This document shows, piece after piece, positions 50,424 to 59,815 of a DNA stretch of 64,000 nucleotides. The position numbers were made by a program, and so were the translations under genes. Origin of the DNA: Amia ocellicauda (lineage: Eukaryota; Chordata; Actinopteri; Amiiformes; Amiidae); NCBI RefSeq assembly GCF_036373705.1, contig NC_089857.1, positions 41,674,784 through 41,738,783 of the forward strand. The letters are read 5' to 3'. How positions within the stretch are numbered: position 1 is the first letter of the stretch; each line of letters begins with the position of its first letter. Under the pieces are notes generated by a model. That model worked only from the letters and a program-made list of their open reading frames with translations, ran no database searches and had not been told where the DNA came from.

Positions 50424-51100
50424 AATGCATACAGACTTACTAGACCATCATTAAACATCAATTGGCAAATTGAATGTTATATTAGTGACAAAACAAATTA
50501 ATTAATATAATTGATAACAAAACAAAATTAACAATAGTAACCAATAATGGTTAAACGATCATCACAATTATAAGCAAGTCAATATTATACATTAATAATC
50601 AAATGGTTAAATTGAAAAGCAGTAACATACCTCAGTTTCCAATTAAATGCTATACTGGAGACAAAACAAATTAATTGACTGCCAATGACAAATGCAATTG
50701 CTAATTATGATAATTGTTAAGAAATCACAATTACAAATATGTAGAGATTATTGACAAATAAACAAATACATAGATCATTAGGCTAGCAATACCAAACCAA
50801 CTGTTAGTAAAATGCGGGATTTTGTAGGCAAATCATGTGTAAATTCAGCACTTCTGTGACTATAGGGGTCTGGTACTGATACCTCAGTGTTAGTTTGCTG
50901 ATGTCTTTGATTACTGCATCTGTCATTGTGATAAAATTAAATCTGTAGGTTGCACTAGCACTTTAAGACCAGATTCCACAAATACATCAAATATGGTATC
51001 TATGATAATATATATTTGTTGACTTATATATCATCAAATATATATTATAGGTGGTCCTCCAGGGCGCTTTTGGGAATCCCTGCATTAAATTATGTATTTG
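50424..51100. other. Intergenic, nothing recognised
   Basis: AT-rich, with recurring AATTAATTGA-like words; no gene or element recognised. Confidence 0.5.
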
Positions 51101-51109
51101 TTTGTAAAA

Positions 51110-51236
51110 AAGAGAAAGCTGTTTTTTGTTCCAACTGAGCTCTTAATTATATAATTGAGCCAATTTGATAATTAAGAGCTTATTAAGAGCTCAATTATAT
51201 AATTAAGGGCTCAGTTTGAACAACAAACAGCTTTAT
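51110..51236. repeat. Long imperfect palindrome, probably a decayed MITE
   Basis: Left arm AAGCTGTTTTTTGTTCCAAC...CTCTTAATTATATAATTGAG pairs with right arm CTCAATTATATAATTAAGGG...CAAACAGCTT. The words GTTCCAACTGAG and CTTAATT are shared with the hAT MITE at 50221-50415, suggesting a related but older element. Confidence 0.7.
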
Positions 51237-52443
51237 CTTTATATATATATAATGTCAATAATGCCAGTAAACATTATATATATATTAATAAAATATTTCT
51301 TCAAAATGCTTGTAGGCCAATTGAATCACCCAATCAAGACAGCATAAAGATTACCCACAATGCCTTGCGCGTGCGTGTGTCTAACGAACCATAGCGCAAC
51401 AATGTGACGTCACAACGGATTTTTCGATGTATCATGTTTTGTGACCAATCCCAGGCATGAGCTGCCCGGAACGCAAAGATGTGAGTCACATCTTATTATT
51501 ATTAGAAATACAATTTTATTACTCTTATTATTATGTCTGCTGAAATATGATAATGACTAGAGGCTGCAGGCAACTGTGAAACTGAAAAACTGGTAAAAGC
51601 AGAAATCATACAAGGCACATTTTGATAAATATTCCTCAAAGTATTGGGAAGCAGCCATGGCGAGTTTTCAACGTCTTGTGATCAAATATGTTAACGAAGT
51701 CCTTCAACAAACACTTCATTACATTTAAAGTTTGCCTACTGTTAAACCAGTAACAATCTCAAATCAGCTACCCTTTTTTATGAACAATTATAAAATAAAG
51801 AGCTCTGGTATCTTAATAGATGAGTAAATGCTTTTTGCTCTAAGTTTCGATTGTGTATTGGTTTGAAAAACAAACATACAAAAACACTTTTAAGTAGCTT
51901 TCAGCTGCAGCAGCTTTTCAGTTTGCAGTTACCTTCTCAACCTTATTTAGATGCTTAGTTTCATTTGTCACATTGATTACTGATGTGTACGTTATATAGG
52001 ATTACAGCCTGTAAAAGCACAGTATAGCACTAAGGGTAAAACAGCTGCACTGATTTTTATTATAGCGCCTCACCGAGTATGTCCGTTTTCTCGTGTGTAT
52101 CGTCGCATCGTACACAGTGATTCTGCACAGATCTGTATATACCATGTTACCAAAAGCTTGAACCAGTTTCAACCCATTGCTTATACCTTTTGCAATATGA
52201 AAGGATAAATTAAGAAACGGATGCATGTTCCAGTTACAAAACAATTCAGTTTAACTTAAGACCAATATGCAAATTAACACGGTGATCTACAATGTCAAAG
52301 TATATCACAACATGTATAATATTCAGGAGAAAAAACAATATACAAATTTAATTTTTACTGCAACAGTACAGCACTCTGAAAATGAGATCTACTGTTTCTT
52401 ATTCAAGCTACATACAGAAACAATTTGGCATTCACTTAGAATA
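51237..52443. other. Intergenic, nothing recognised
   Basis: AT-rich, with a short CpG-containing patch near 51360-51420. No gene recognised. Confidence 0.5.
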
Positions 52444-53879
52444 CAGTGGGGGGAAAAAGTATTTGAACCCCGGCTAATTTTGTAAGTTTGCCCACTGACA
52501 AAGAAATGATCAGTCTATAATTTTAATGATAGGTGTCACAGGTCAGACTTTTCTTGTAGTTGGCCACCAGGTTTGCACACATCTCAGGAGGGATTTTGTC
52601 CCACTCCTCTTTGCAGATCCTCTCCAAGTCCTTAAGGTTTCGAGGCTGACGTTTGGCAACTCGAACCTTCAGCTCCCTCTACAGATTTTCTATGGGATTA
52701 AGGTCTGGAGACTGGCTAGGCCACTCCAGGACCTTAATGTGCTTCTTCTTGAGCCACTCCTTTGTTGCCTTGGCTGTGTGTTTTGGGTCATTGTCATGCT
52801 GGAATACCCATCCACGACCCATTTTCAATGCCCTGGCTGAGGGAAGGAGGTTCTCACCCAAGATTTGACGGTACATGGCCCCGTCCATCGTCCCTTTGAT
52901 GCGGTGCAGTTGTCCTGTCCCCTTAGCAAAAAAACACCCCCAAAGCAGAATGTTTCCACCTCCATGTTTGACGGTGGGGATGGTGTTCTTGGGGTCATTC
53001 CTCCTCCTCCAAACACGGCGAGTTGAGTTGATGCCAATGAGCTCGATTTTGGTCTCATCTGACCACAACACTTTCACCAAGTTCTCCTCTGAATCATTCA
53101 GATGTTCATTGGCAAACTTCAGACGGGCCTGTACATGTGCTTTCTTGAGCAGGGGGCCTTGCGGGCGCTGCAGGATTTCAGTCCTTCACGGCGTAGTGTG
53201 TTGCCAATTGTTTTCTTGGTGACTATGGTCCCAGCTGCCTTGAGATCATTAACAAGATCCTCCCGTGTAGTTCTGGGCTGATTCCTCACCGTTCTCATGA
53301 TCAGTGAAACTCCACGAGGTGAGATCTTGCATGGAGCCCCAGACCGAGGGAGACTGACAGTTATTTTGTGTTTCTTCCATTTGCGAATAATCGCACCAAC
53401 TGTTGTCACCTTCTCACCAAGCTGCTTGGCGATGGTCTTGTAGCCCATTCCAGCCTTGTGTAGGTCTACAATCTTGTCCCTGACATCCTTGGACAGCTCT
53501 TTGGTCTTGGCCATGGTGGAGAGTTTGGAATCTGATTGATTGATTGCTTCTGTGGACAGGTGTCTTTTATACAGGTAACGAGCTGAGATTAGGAGCACTC
53601 CCTTTAAGAGAGTGCTCCTAATCTCAGCTCGTTACCTGTATAAAAGACACCTGGGAGCCAGAAATCTTGCTGATTGATAGGGGATCAAATACTTATTTCC
53701 CTCATTAACACGCAAATCAATGTATAACTGTTTTGAAATGCGTTTTTCTGGATTTGTGTTGTTATTCTGTCTCTCACTGTTAAAATACACCTACCATTAA
53801 AATTATAGACTGATCATTTCTTTGTCAGTGGGCAAACGTACAAAATCGGCAGGGGATCAAATACTTTTTTCCCTCACTG
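52444..53879 (-). mobile_element. Tc1/mariner DNA transposon, copy C (1436 bp)
   Basis: CAGTGGGGGGAAAAAG at one end and TTTTCCCTCACTG at the other, flanked by TA (52442-52443, 53880-53881). Compared with copy B about 150 bases are missing at 52536/52537. That removes much of this terminal repeat, the stop codon and the last residues of the transposase. The internal hairpin is at 53558-53653. Confidence 0.95.
52537..53514 (-). pseudogene. Tc1-like transposase, copy C (truncated, stop codons)
   Basis: Starts at 53514 and reads the complete N-terminal region ([20 protein letters not shown], then [20 protein letters not shown], the part lost in copy A). A frameshift near 53150 follows. The catalytic frame keeps WSDETK, HDNDPKH and NPIENL, but the Trp after NPIENL is a TAG stop (52679-52681), and the C-terminus is deleted. 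A useful reference for the N-terminal half of the family. Confidence 0.93.
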
Positions 53880-53881
53880 TA

Positions 53882-54391
53882 GGTATCTATTGAGCTTATA
53901 AATACTTTTTGAATCAGTGAACAATCTAAGAAAGACTGGGGAAGATACCAATGTGTGTTTGTTCTTGTGTTTTAATATTATAATATTTTAATAACCACAG
54001 AGCATTGCTTGTAAACTACAAAACACTTTCCTCTGTACAGTAACCCTTTCTTGACAAAGTAAACATGATGTTACACCTCAAGATTCATCAGCATTTACTG
54101 CATATTTTGTTTAACAAGCATTCCTTCAATCTCACATTCTTAAAATATGAATCCATACTCATTATCTGCTCTTCCATTTGCTTAGTTCACCATTTCCACT
54201 TTAATTATTTGCCCTGTTAATTATTGGACAGAAATGGCTTCACAAACCACACGGGTGATGCTGGGGCTTTATGATGGGAGGCGAGGGAAAGCTATTTGCT
54301 TGCCAGTGCCATAACCATTTATTCAGCTGTGTTTACAATTTAGCTTTGCCTCTAAAAACATCGCAAGGTGCAAAGTGCAATCGCCGCAGAA
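53882..54391. other. Intergenic, nothing recognised
   Basis: 510 bases of AT-rich DNA before the candidate promoter of the next gene. Confidence 0.5.
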
Positions 54392-54412
54392 ACTACAATC
54401 CGGAATCGTGCA
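54392..54412. promoter_or_regulatory. ZNF143-like site before the unknown gene
   Basis: ACTACAATCCGGAATCGTGC shares the ACTACAA core and the downstream GAATNGTGC part of the ZNF143 long site. It lies about 270 bases before the ATG at 54671. It also contains CCGGAA, an ETS core. Confidence 0.45.
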
Positions 54413-54670
54413 CAACCCACACAGAGAGGGACTTCAAATTATAGCAATACGTCTTGAGCTGGACTTCTGAGTGTTTGCAGTTTTGTTCATGTGTGTGTGT
54501 CACATTGTAATTACTTAAATTAAGGGTTAAATAAAGTAACTGAGAGCTCAGTTACTATTATTATTACTATTGTTATTGATGGTAGCATTAATAATAGCAG
54601 CTGTAGATCACAGTCAGTTCTCACACCTGAACGAATCCGGAGTGTGATTCTACAAATTGCTGTCGCCACA

Positions 54671-54844
54671 ATGTCACTGCGTCCTAAATCCCCTCCCCAC
54701 TGGCCGGTGCAGGTACGAGAGGCGCTCCAGGATGAGGCAGAGAGGGTCTTTGCCTCTGTGGAGGAGGAGCTGGGGATCAGCATTGACGTGCTCCGTTCCT
54801 CCATAACTGTTCTGCTGCTGAATCACGAGAGCGCCAGAAGGCAG
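54671..54844 (+). CDS. Unknown gene, coding exon 1
   Basis: 58 codons, MSLRPKSPPHWPVQVREALQ through NHESARRQ, phase 0; donor GTGTGT. An alternative donor GTACGA at 54713 would cut the exon short; it keeps the first 14 codons and is less likely, because the sequence after it stays open and helix-like. Confidence 0.65.
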
Positions 54845-57431
54845 GTGTGTACCACTCTTACTGTCAGGGCTGAGAGAGGGCCGTCACAGGGAGGGCGTTA
54901 GACACCGGCTCGCTGTGATGACGTTTTACAATTGATGGTCACTCTACAGCACTCTGATGGGCGGTGTTATTGTATGTTTACAGTGTTATTTCATCCACAT
55001 TGTTTATTAATAATAATAATTACAGTTGGATAACCTCATGAAAGGTACTAGGACACTTCGCACTCACCTAGTACTGACAGTGCACTTTCTAGATGCCAAA
55101 TATATTGTTTGCATTACTGTTGCAGTACGATTGTGTAAATCTTGTGCACTTTTCAGCTCTGTGTTTTGCTCCTGGCAGGCCAGGTTCAGTACAGTTTCTG
55201 TGTAGCTGATTTCCAGGAAATACTATTTAATCCAAGGCCACATAGAGAACAAAATTAGAAGTCTGTGGTAAAGTTTGGGGTATGTTAGTAATCCCACTGA
55301 TGTCCTGTAGAGTGTAATGTTCAATATGATAGTATGCTAGATAGTATGCTTCTAGAAAACACTTAGACTATTCTGTCTGACTGGCCGTCTCTGGAGCGCT
55401 AATTAAATCAGACCCTGAGTTTTCCTTATCTGCGTATCTATTGAGGGAGTACATCCCCATCACTACCAATACCAATTCCGTGTTTGTGTGTCCGTTAGTT
55501 ATGTGTCAGTGCGTGTGTCCATTAGTTCAGTATCTGTGTGTGTCCCTTTAGTTCAGTATGTGCGTGTGTCTAGTCCATCTGTCAAGTGTCATTCCTCTCC
55601 CCGCCCTGTCGGAGTCTCTTTGTTTGTCTGTATTCATGCACATTTGTACTTCGATCCCACCGCGTTCCAGAACCCCAGCCAGACCCAGATGGTCACGCTG
55701 TTGGAGGAGATTGACGCCCTGTTGTCCAAGCATGCACAGAACCTGAAGCGCACATCTCGGACTTGGAGGAGCCACATGGACTCCTTCATCCTCGGAGAGC
55801 TAGGTAAGATTTAAGGGACAGTAGTTTGTGACCAGTGTGGACATGGAGAGCTGGTAGCAGTTTAACTCCATTAGTACTGTGTTCAGATCTGTCCCATCAC
55901 AGCTGGTGCTCAGAGTTTGTCCATCCAGTCATGTTTCCTGATGTCTGCCTGCTGGTCAGCTGACTCTCCATTATGGGCCTCAGTTAGGTGTGTTGATGAG
56001 AGTCAGAGTAACATACTGTACATGAAGCTAATCTTCTCACTCACAATGGTGTCAAAAAGCCCCATAAACGTGATGATGGAAACACAGGCTCACACTGTTA
56101 GCTCCCAAGAAAGAGTTTCTCAGTCCCAACACACTGTCTGCGCTCCCCCAGACTGTCACTGCAGCTGCTCTGTACTCACATCTGCTTAACATCCCTGAAC
56201 TTTCTCACAGCTTGTGCTCCATCTGAAATGAGTGTGGACAGTGTCCAGGAGGAGGCCGATGAAAGTGTGGAGGAGGAGAAGGAAGAGGAGGCCTACGAGA
56301 GTGTGGAGGAAGAGGAGGCCGACGAGGGTGTGAAGGAGGAGGAGGAAGAGGAGGCCTACGAGAGTGTGGAGGAAGAGGAGGCCTACGAGAGTGTGGAAGA
56401 AGAGGAGGTCTACGAGAGTGTGGAGGAAGAGGAGGCATACGAGAGTGTGGAGGAAGAGGAGGCCTACGAGAGTGTGGAGGAAGAGGAGGCCTACGAGAGT
56501 GTGGAGGAAGAGGAGGTCTACGAGAGTGTGGAGGAAGAGGAGGCATACGAGAGTGTGGAGGAAGAGGAGGCCTACGAGAGTGTGGAGGAAGAGGAGGCAT
56601 ACGAGAGTGTGGAGGAAGAGGAGGCCGACAAGGGTGTGGAGGAGGAGGAGGAAGAGGAGGTGGATGAAATGGAGAGGGATACACCAGTAGAAGAGGAGAA
56701 AGAACTGAAGGACAGTCCGGAGACACAGAGGAACATGTCCTCCGGCCTCCAGGTAGAGACTCCACTGATGGCAAGTTTAGTGTCTGTGTGTCAGAGCAGT
56801 GTCCATGTAGTGTCTGTTAGTGCATCTGTACCGAACTGTATATACCCTCTCTGTGCGTCTCTGTTGGCGCATTGCACATGAGCCCGAGACCTACGTTACA
56901 TTGAAGCAAACTTATTGTGAAAACGAGTTCTGTGATGTCAACAGTGTCTTTGGAGAGAATGCGTTGAGATCTTGTGAGAGAGGAACATGTCCTTTTCTGA
57001 AAACTAATTTTTCTGTCACTGGCCTGTAAGCATGCAGGGGCGTCTGTGTCTCTGTGCCACTCAGCTGTCAGTCTGTCTGTCAGCGCACCAGTCTATGTCA
57101 TTATATATTTTCTCCTCTCTCTCTTTCTCTCCTGCAGAAGATGAGAGAGACCCTGACACGGCTCAGGACTCTGTGGTGTGACAGGGGACAGCAGGAGGAG
57201 GCCCAAAAACAGCGGGAAAAGAAAGAAGCTGAGCAGGAGGGGCAGATGGGCCAGACTGAGAAAAAAAAAAAAAAGAAGAAAGGAATATCTGCATGGGTTT
57301 GGAAGTGGATTTCCAAAGATGCCTGGCAAGAATTCCATATTCAAAAGGAAGAAGAGTCAAGGGCAGATACAAGTGTCCTGGGTCGGGACCTTTTTCTACA
57401 GCTCTCCTCCGAACCAAACAGTGATCTGTGA
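54671..57431 (+). CDS. Unrecognised four-exon gene, acidic-repeat protein (380 aa)
   Basis: I do not recognise this protein. Exons are 54671-54844, 55671-55803, 56211-56752 and 57138-57431. Borders are GT-AG with good pyrimidine tracts at the last two acceptors, and phases 0, 1, 0 join to 380 codons plus TGA. Residues 1-103 are helical and hydrophilic with Leu heptad-like spacing (VREALQDEAERVFASVEEEL; VTLLEEIDALLSKHAQNLKR), probably a short coiled coil. Residues about 115-255 are extremely acidic and contain eleven 9-residue units YESVEEEEA/V; each Ser fits the CK2 pattern S-x-x-E. The last 98 residues are basic and helical, with a Lys run and a Trp-rich motif (ISAWVWKWISKDAWQEF). No signal peptide or membrane segment. 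Upstream is FBXO4, same strand. The start could also lie upstream, as the frame is open from 54644. Clean splicing across four exons supports a real gene; function is unknown. Confidence 0.75.
54845..55670 (+). other. Unknown gene, intron 1
   Basis: 826 bases; 55380-55560 resembles 49000-49290 upstream (see repeats) and becomes GT-rich before the acceptor. Confidence 0.6.
55671..55803 (+). CDS. Unknown gene, coding exon 2
   Basis: Encodes NPSQTQMVTLLEEIDALLSK, then HAQNLKRTSRTWRSHMDSFI; phase 0 in, 1 out. Acceptor TTCCAG, donor GTAAGA. Confidence 0.75.
55804..56210 (+). other. Unknown gene, intron 2
   Basis: 407 bases, nothing recognised. Confidence 0.6.
56211..56752 (+). CDS. Unknown gene, coding exon 3 (acidic repeat)
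   Basis: A 542-base exon, phase 1 in and 0 out, almost wholly acidic. Acceptor CTCACAG, donor GTAGAG. A 27-bp minisatellite occupies most of it. The frame is kept over the whole repeat, as expected if the product is selected. Confidence 0.78.
56273..56640. repeat. 27-bp coding minisatellite with four-unit higher order
   Basis: Units of 27 bases encode EAYESVEEE. Between 56358 and 56627 ten consecutive units can be ordered by the codon before TAC: GCC, GCC, GTC, GCA, then GCC, GCC, GTC, GCA, then GCC, GCA. A 108-bp block of four units has therefore been duplicated. Confidence 0.92.
56753..57137 (+). other. Unknown gene, intron 3
   Basis: 385 bases; exon 3 stays open for 43 further codons into this intron (to 56881), so a retained-intron form ending there is possible. 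Confidence 0.55.
57138..57431 (+). CDS. Unknown gene, coding exon 4 (basic C-terminus, stop)
   Basis: 97 codons plus TGA (57429-57431): KMRETLTRLRTLWCDRGQQE, a Lys/Glu-rich helix with seven Lys in a row, then ISAWVWKWISKDAWQEF and a polar tail. The Lys run is an A-homopolymer (57262-57273), a place where sequencing errors could alter the frame. Confidence 0.75.
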   Translation, partial: KMRETLTRLRTLWCDRGQQEEAQKQREKKEAEQEGQMGQTEKKKKKKKGISAWVWKWISKDAWQEFHIQKEEESRADTSVLGRDLFLQLSSEPNSDL

Positions 57432-57499
57432 CTCCAGATTTTGAAGCCAAGTAGTCAGGCTCTGTCCCCGATGCAGAGATAAGAGGAAGGTATAGGAAA

Positions 57500-57620
57500 T
57501 CTTATTTATCAGAAATCATTGCTTAAATATTTGTTTTATCATGTGATCTAACTGTGTTCATCTCATAGGTCCTTATGATGGGATCCTAGCTGGAGACAGA
57601 GGCTAAGCATGTAGACCCTT
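57500..57620 (+). repeat. 3' flank segment shared with 48410-48540
   Basis: Directly follows the last exon of the unknown gene. Closely similar to the upstream copy, in the same orientation. Confidence 0.75.
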
Positions 57621-57669
57621 CACAGTCCAGTGGACATATTCGCCTAGATGAGCTAAGTAATGGTTGTTT

Positions 57670-59749
57670 TATTATTATTATTTATTTATTCTCAGACAGC
57701 CTTAGCCTGGACAACTTTCAAAATATAAGAGCAATGCAATACTCATTATACCGAATGAGTCCCGTTTCAGAGGCAGGGTTAGTATTCTGGCGCAGGAGTA
57801 CCGGAGAGAGGTCTGGAGGGGATGTACGGAGAGATGAGGGTAGAGGTGCAGTCTGGTCCAGACAGTAGTAGGTGAGGGTCAGTGTCTTGAAATGAATGCA
57901 TGCCAGGATTGGGAGCCAGTGGAGGGAGCGGAGCAGTGGAGTAGCGTGTGCGAATCGGGGCAGAGAAACACCAGGCAAGCTGCAGAGTTCTGGATGAGCT
58001 GGAGTGGGCAGGTCGTAGCAAGCAGGCCGGCCAGGACGGAGTTGCAGTAGTCCAGACAGGAGATGACCAGGGACTGGATGAGCAGCTGAGTCGAGTAGTT
58101 GGTGAGGAAGGGACGGATTAGGCGTATGTTGCTCAGGAAGAATCTACAGGTGCATGTCAGCGTGGTGATGTGCTGGGAGTAGGAGACCGCAGGATCGAGG
58201 GTGACTCCTAGGTTCTTATCGGAAGAAGAGAGTGGATGAGGAAGACAGGAAAATCTGGGTGTCATCTCCATAGAAATGGTAGAGAAACCATGGGATGCGA
58301 TGAGGGGCCCAGGGAGCGAGTGTAGAGAGAGAACAGAAGGGGGCCCAGGACGGAGCCTTGGGGTTCGCCTGTAAGAAGAGATTGAGGAACCTCGCCATGT
58401 CACCTGGTAGGTCCAGTCGTTGAGGATGGAGGAGAGCAGTCCCAGAGATTCCAAGGTCAGACGGGCAGGAGAGGAGGATGGAGTGATCGACGGTGTCAAA
58501 TGCTGCGGAGAGATCAAGGAGGATGAAGACTGAGGAGGCCGCCCGAATACAGCCAAGGGAGTCAGTGACTGCCAGGAGAGCAGTCTCAGTGGAGTGAGCT
58601 GTGCGGACACCAGACTGCAGAGGATCAAGGAGTGAGTGATGGGAAAGAAATGCAGAGAGCTGGTGGTGAACAGCTCACTCAAGGGTCTTTGAGAGGAAGG
58701 GGAGTAGGGAGACAGGGTGGTAGTTCTGAGGAGAGGTGGGGTCAGGGGTAGGTTTTTTTGAGGAGTGGGATCACTGCAGTTTGTTTGAAAACAGAGGGGA
58801 AGCGGCCAGAGAGGAGTGGAGTAGAGTTTGCGGGGGTTATTGACAGAGGATTGGAAAAGTGATTGGAAGTAAGACTTCTTAGCAGAGGTGAGGGAGGAGG
58901 AGAATGTGGACAGTAGACAGATAGGAGTTACAGACAGATGGGAAAAACAGTCAATGGGATTTAAGAGAGTGAGAGCAGTGGAAGAGGAGACAGAGCGGAG
59001 ATTATGGTGGAAGGTGGGAGTAAGAGGGGCGAGAAAGGCATGAAGTGTGGTCTGAGATGTCCAGGGGTGTCACGTAGAGTGTCGAAGGGAAGCAGCCTCT
59101 TGAGGAGATGAGATCCAATTGGCGGCCTGCCCTGTGAGTGAGGGGAGATGGGGAGAGGGAAAAGTTGAAAGAGTGGAGGAGGGGAAGAAATCCAGCAGAG
59201 TGGGAGGGGTTGGAGAGGTGGATGTTGAAGTCTCCCAGGAGGATGTAAGGGGAGGAGGAGAGAAGGAAGTCCAGTTCATCCAGAAAGGATCGGGAGGGCG
59301 GTAGAGAACCAGAAGCAAGAGGTGAGTTCTTCTGCATGGAATTCAAAGCTGTGTGTCGAGATAGAGGAGAGAAAGGGGGGACAGAAAAGAGGAGAGAAGG
59401 GCAGAGCAGCGGCCCTGTCCCTTCTCCCCGCCAAGTAGGAAAAGGGAAGTGGGACAGGACAAACAGAGAGGACAGGGCAGCAGGGGTGGTTGAGTTGTCA
59501 GGGGAGATCCATGTCTCGGTGAGAGTGAGGAAATCCAGAGAGTGGTGGGAGGCGAAGGCGAGATGAAGTCGGCCTTGTTGGAAGCTGAGTGGCAGTTCCA
59601 CAGACCTCCTGAGAGGGGAATAGAGGGGAGGGAGTAGGAGAGGAGAGGCAGAGATGGAGTTGGAGAGATTAGGGAACCGGTGGTGAGCAGGTGACTGCCG
59701 AGAGGCAGGAGAGAGCAGGACAGGAATGGGAGAGATGGTCATAGCTGCC
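57670..59749 (-). mobile_element. L2-type LINE, left copy (minus strand)
   Basis: Reading leftwards from 59749 it encodes an APE-type endonuclease (LTETWISPDNSTTP; LLGDFNIHLSNPSHSAGF; LDLISS), then a frame-broken reverse transcriptase, then a 3' tail (TGTCCAGGCTAAGG, then AATAAATAAATAATAATAAT at 57670-57689). Its arm 57742-59749 is the inverted counterpart of 59816-61831. The C-terminal end of the ORF and most of the 3' UTR, which are partly present in the right copy, are absent. Confidence 0.88.
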
Positions 59750-59815
59750 TAGTGTTGATGTGTGGAATCTCCTCACCTGAGACCCACAGCTAGAGTCCTT
59801 GCTCTTTGGCAGCGG
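59750..59815. other. 66-base spacer at the centre of the L2 palindrome
   Basis: Unique sequence between the two arms; not palindromic itself. Confidence 0.8.

Noticed and set aside
56364..56690. Plus-strand ORF rich in Arg and Trp (WRKRRHTRV repeats)
   Set aside because: A second frame of the same repeat array; not in phase with the neighbouring exons.
56205..56774. Minus-strand 189-residue ORF rich in Pro, His and Ser (PPLPPHSRR repeats)
   Set aside because: It is the reverse complement of the 27-bp coding minisatellite; the plus strand has splice sites and joins in frame with three other exons, the minus strand has none.
58216..58682. 267-residue ORFs over the L2 reverse transcriptase region (also 60883-61686)
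   Set aside because: Mostly an off-frame reading; the known motifs (AAFDTVDHS, FYGDD) lie in other frames of the same DNA.
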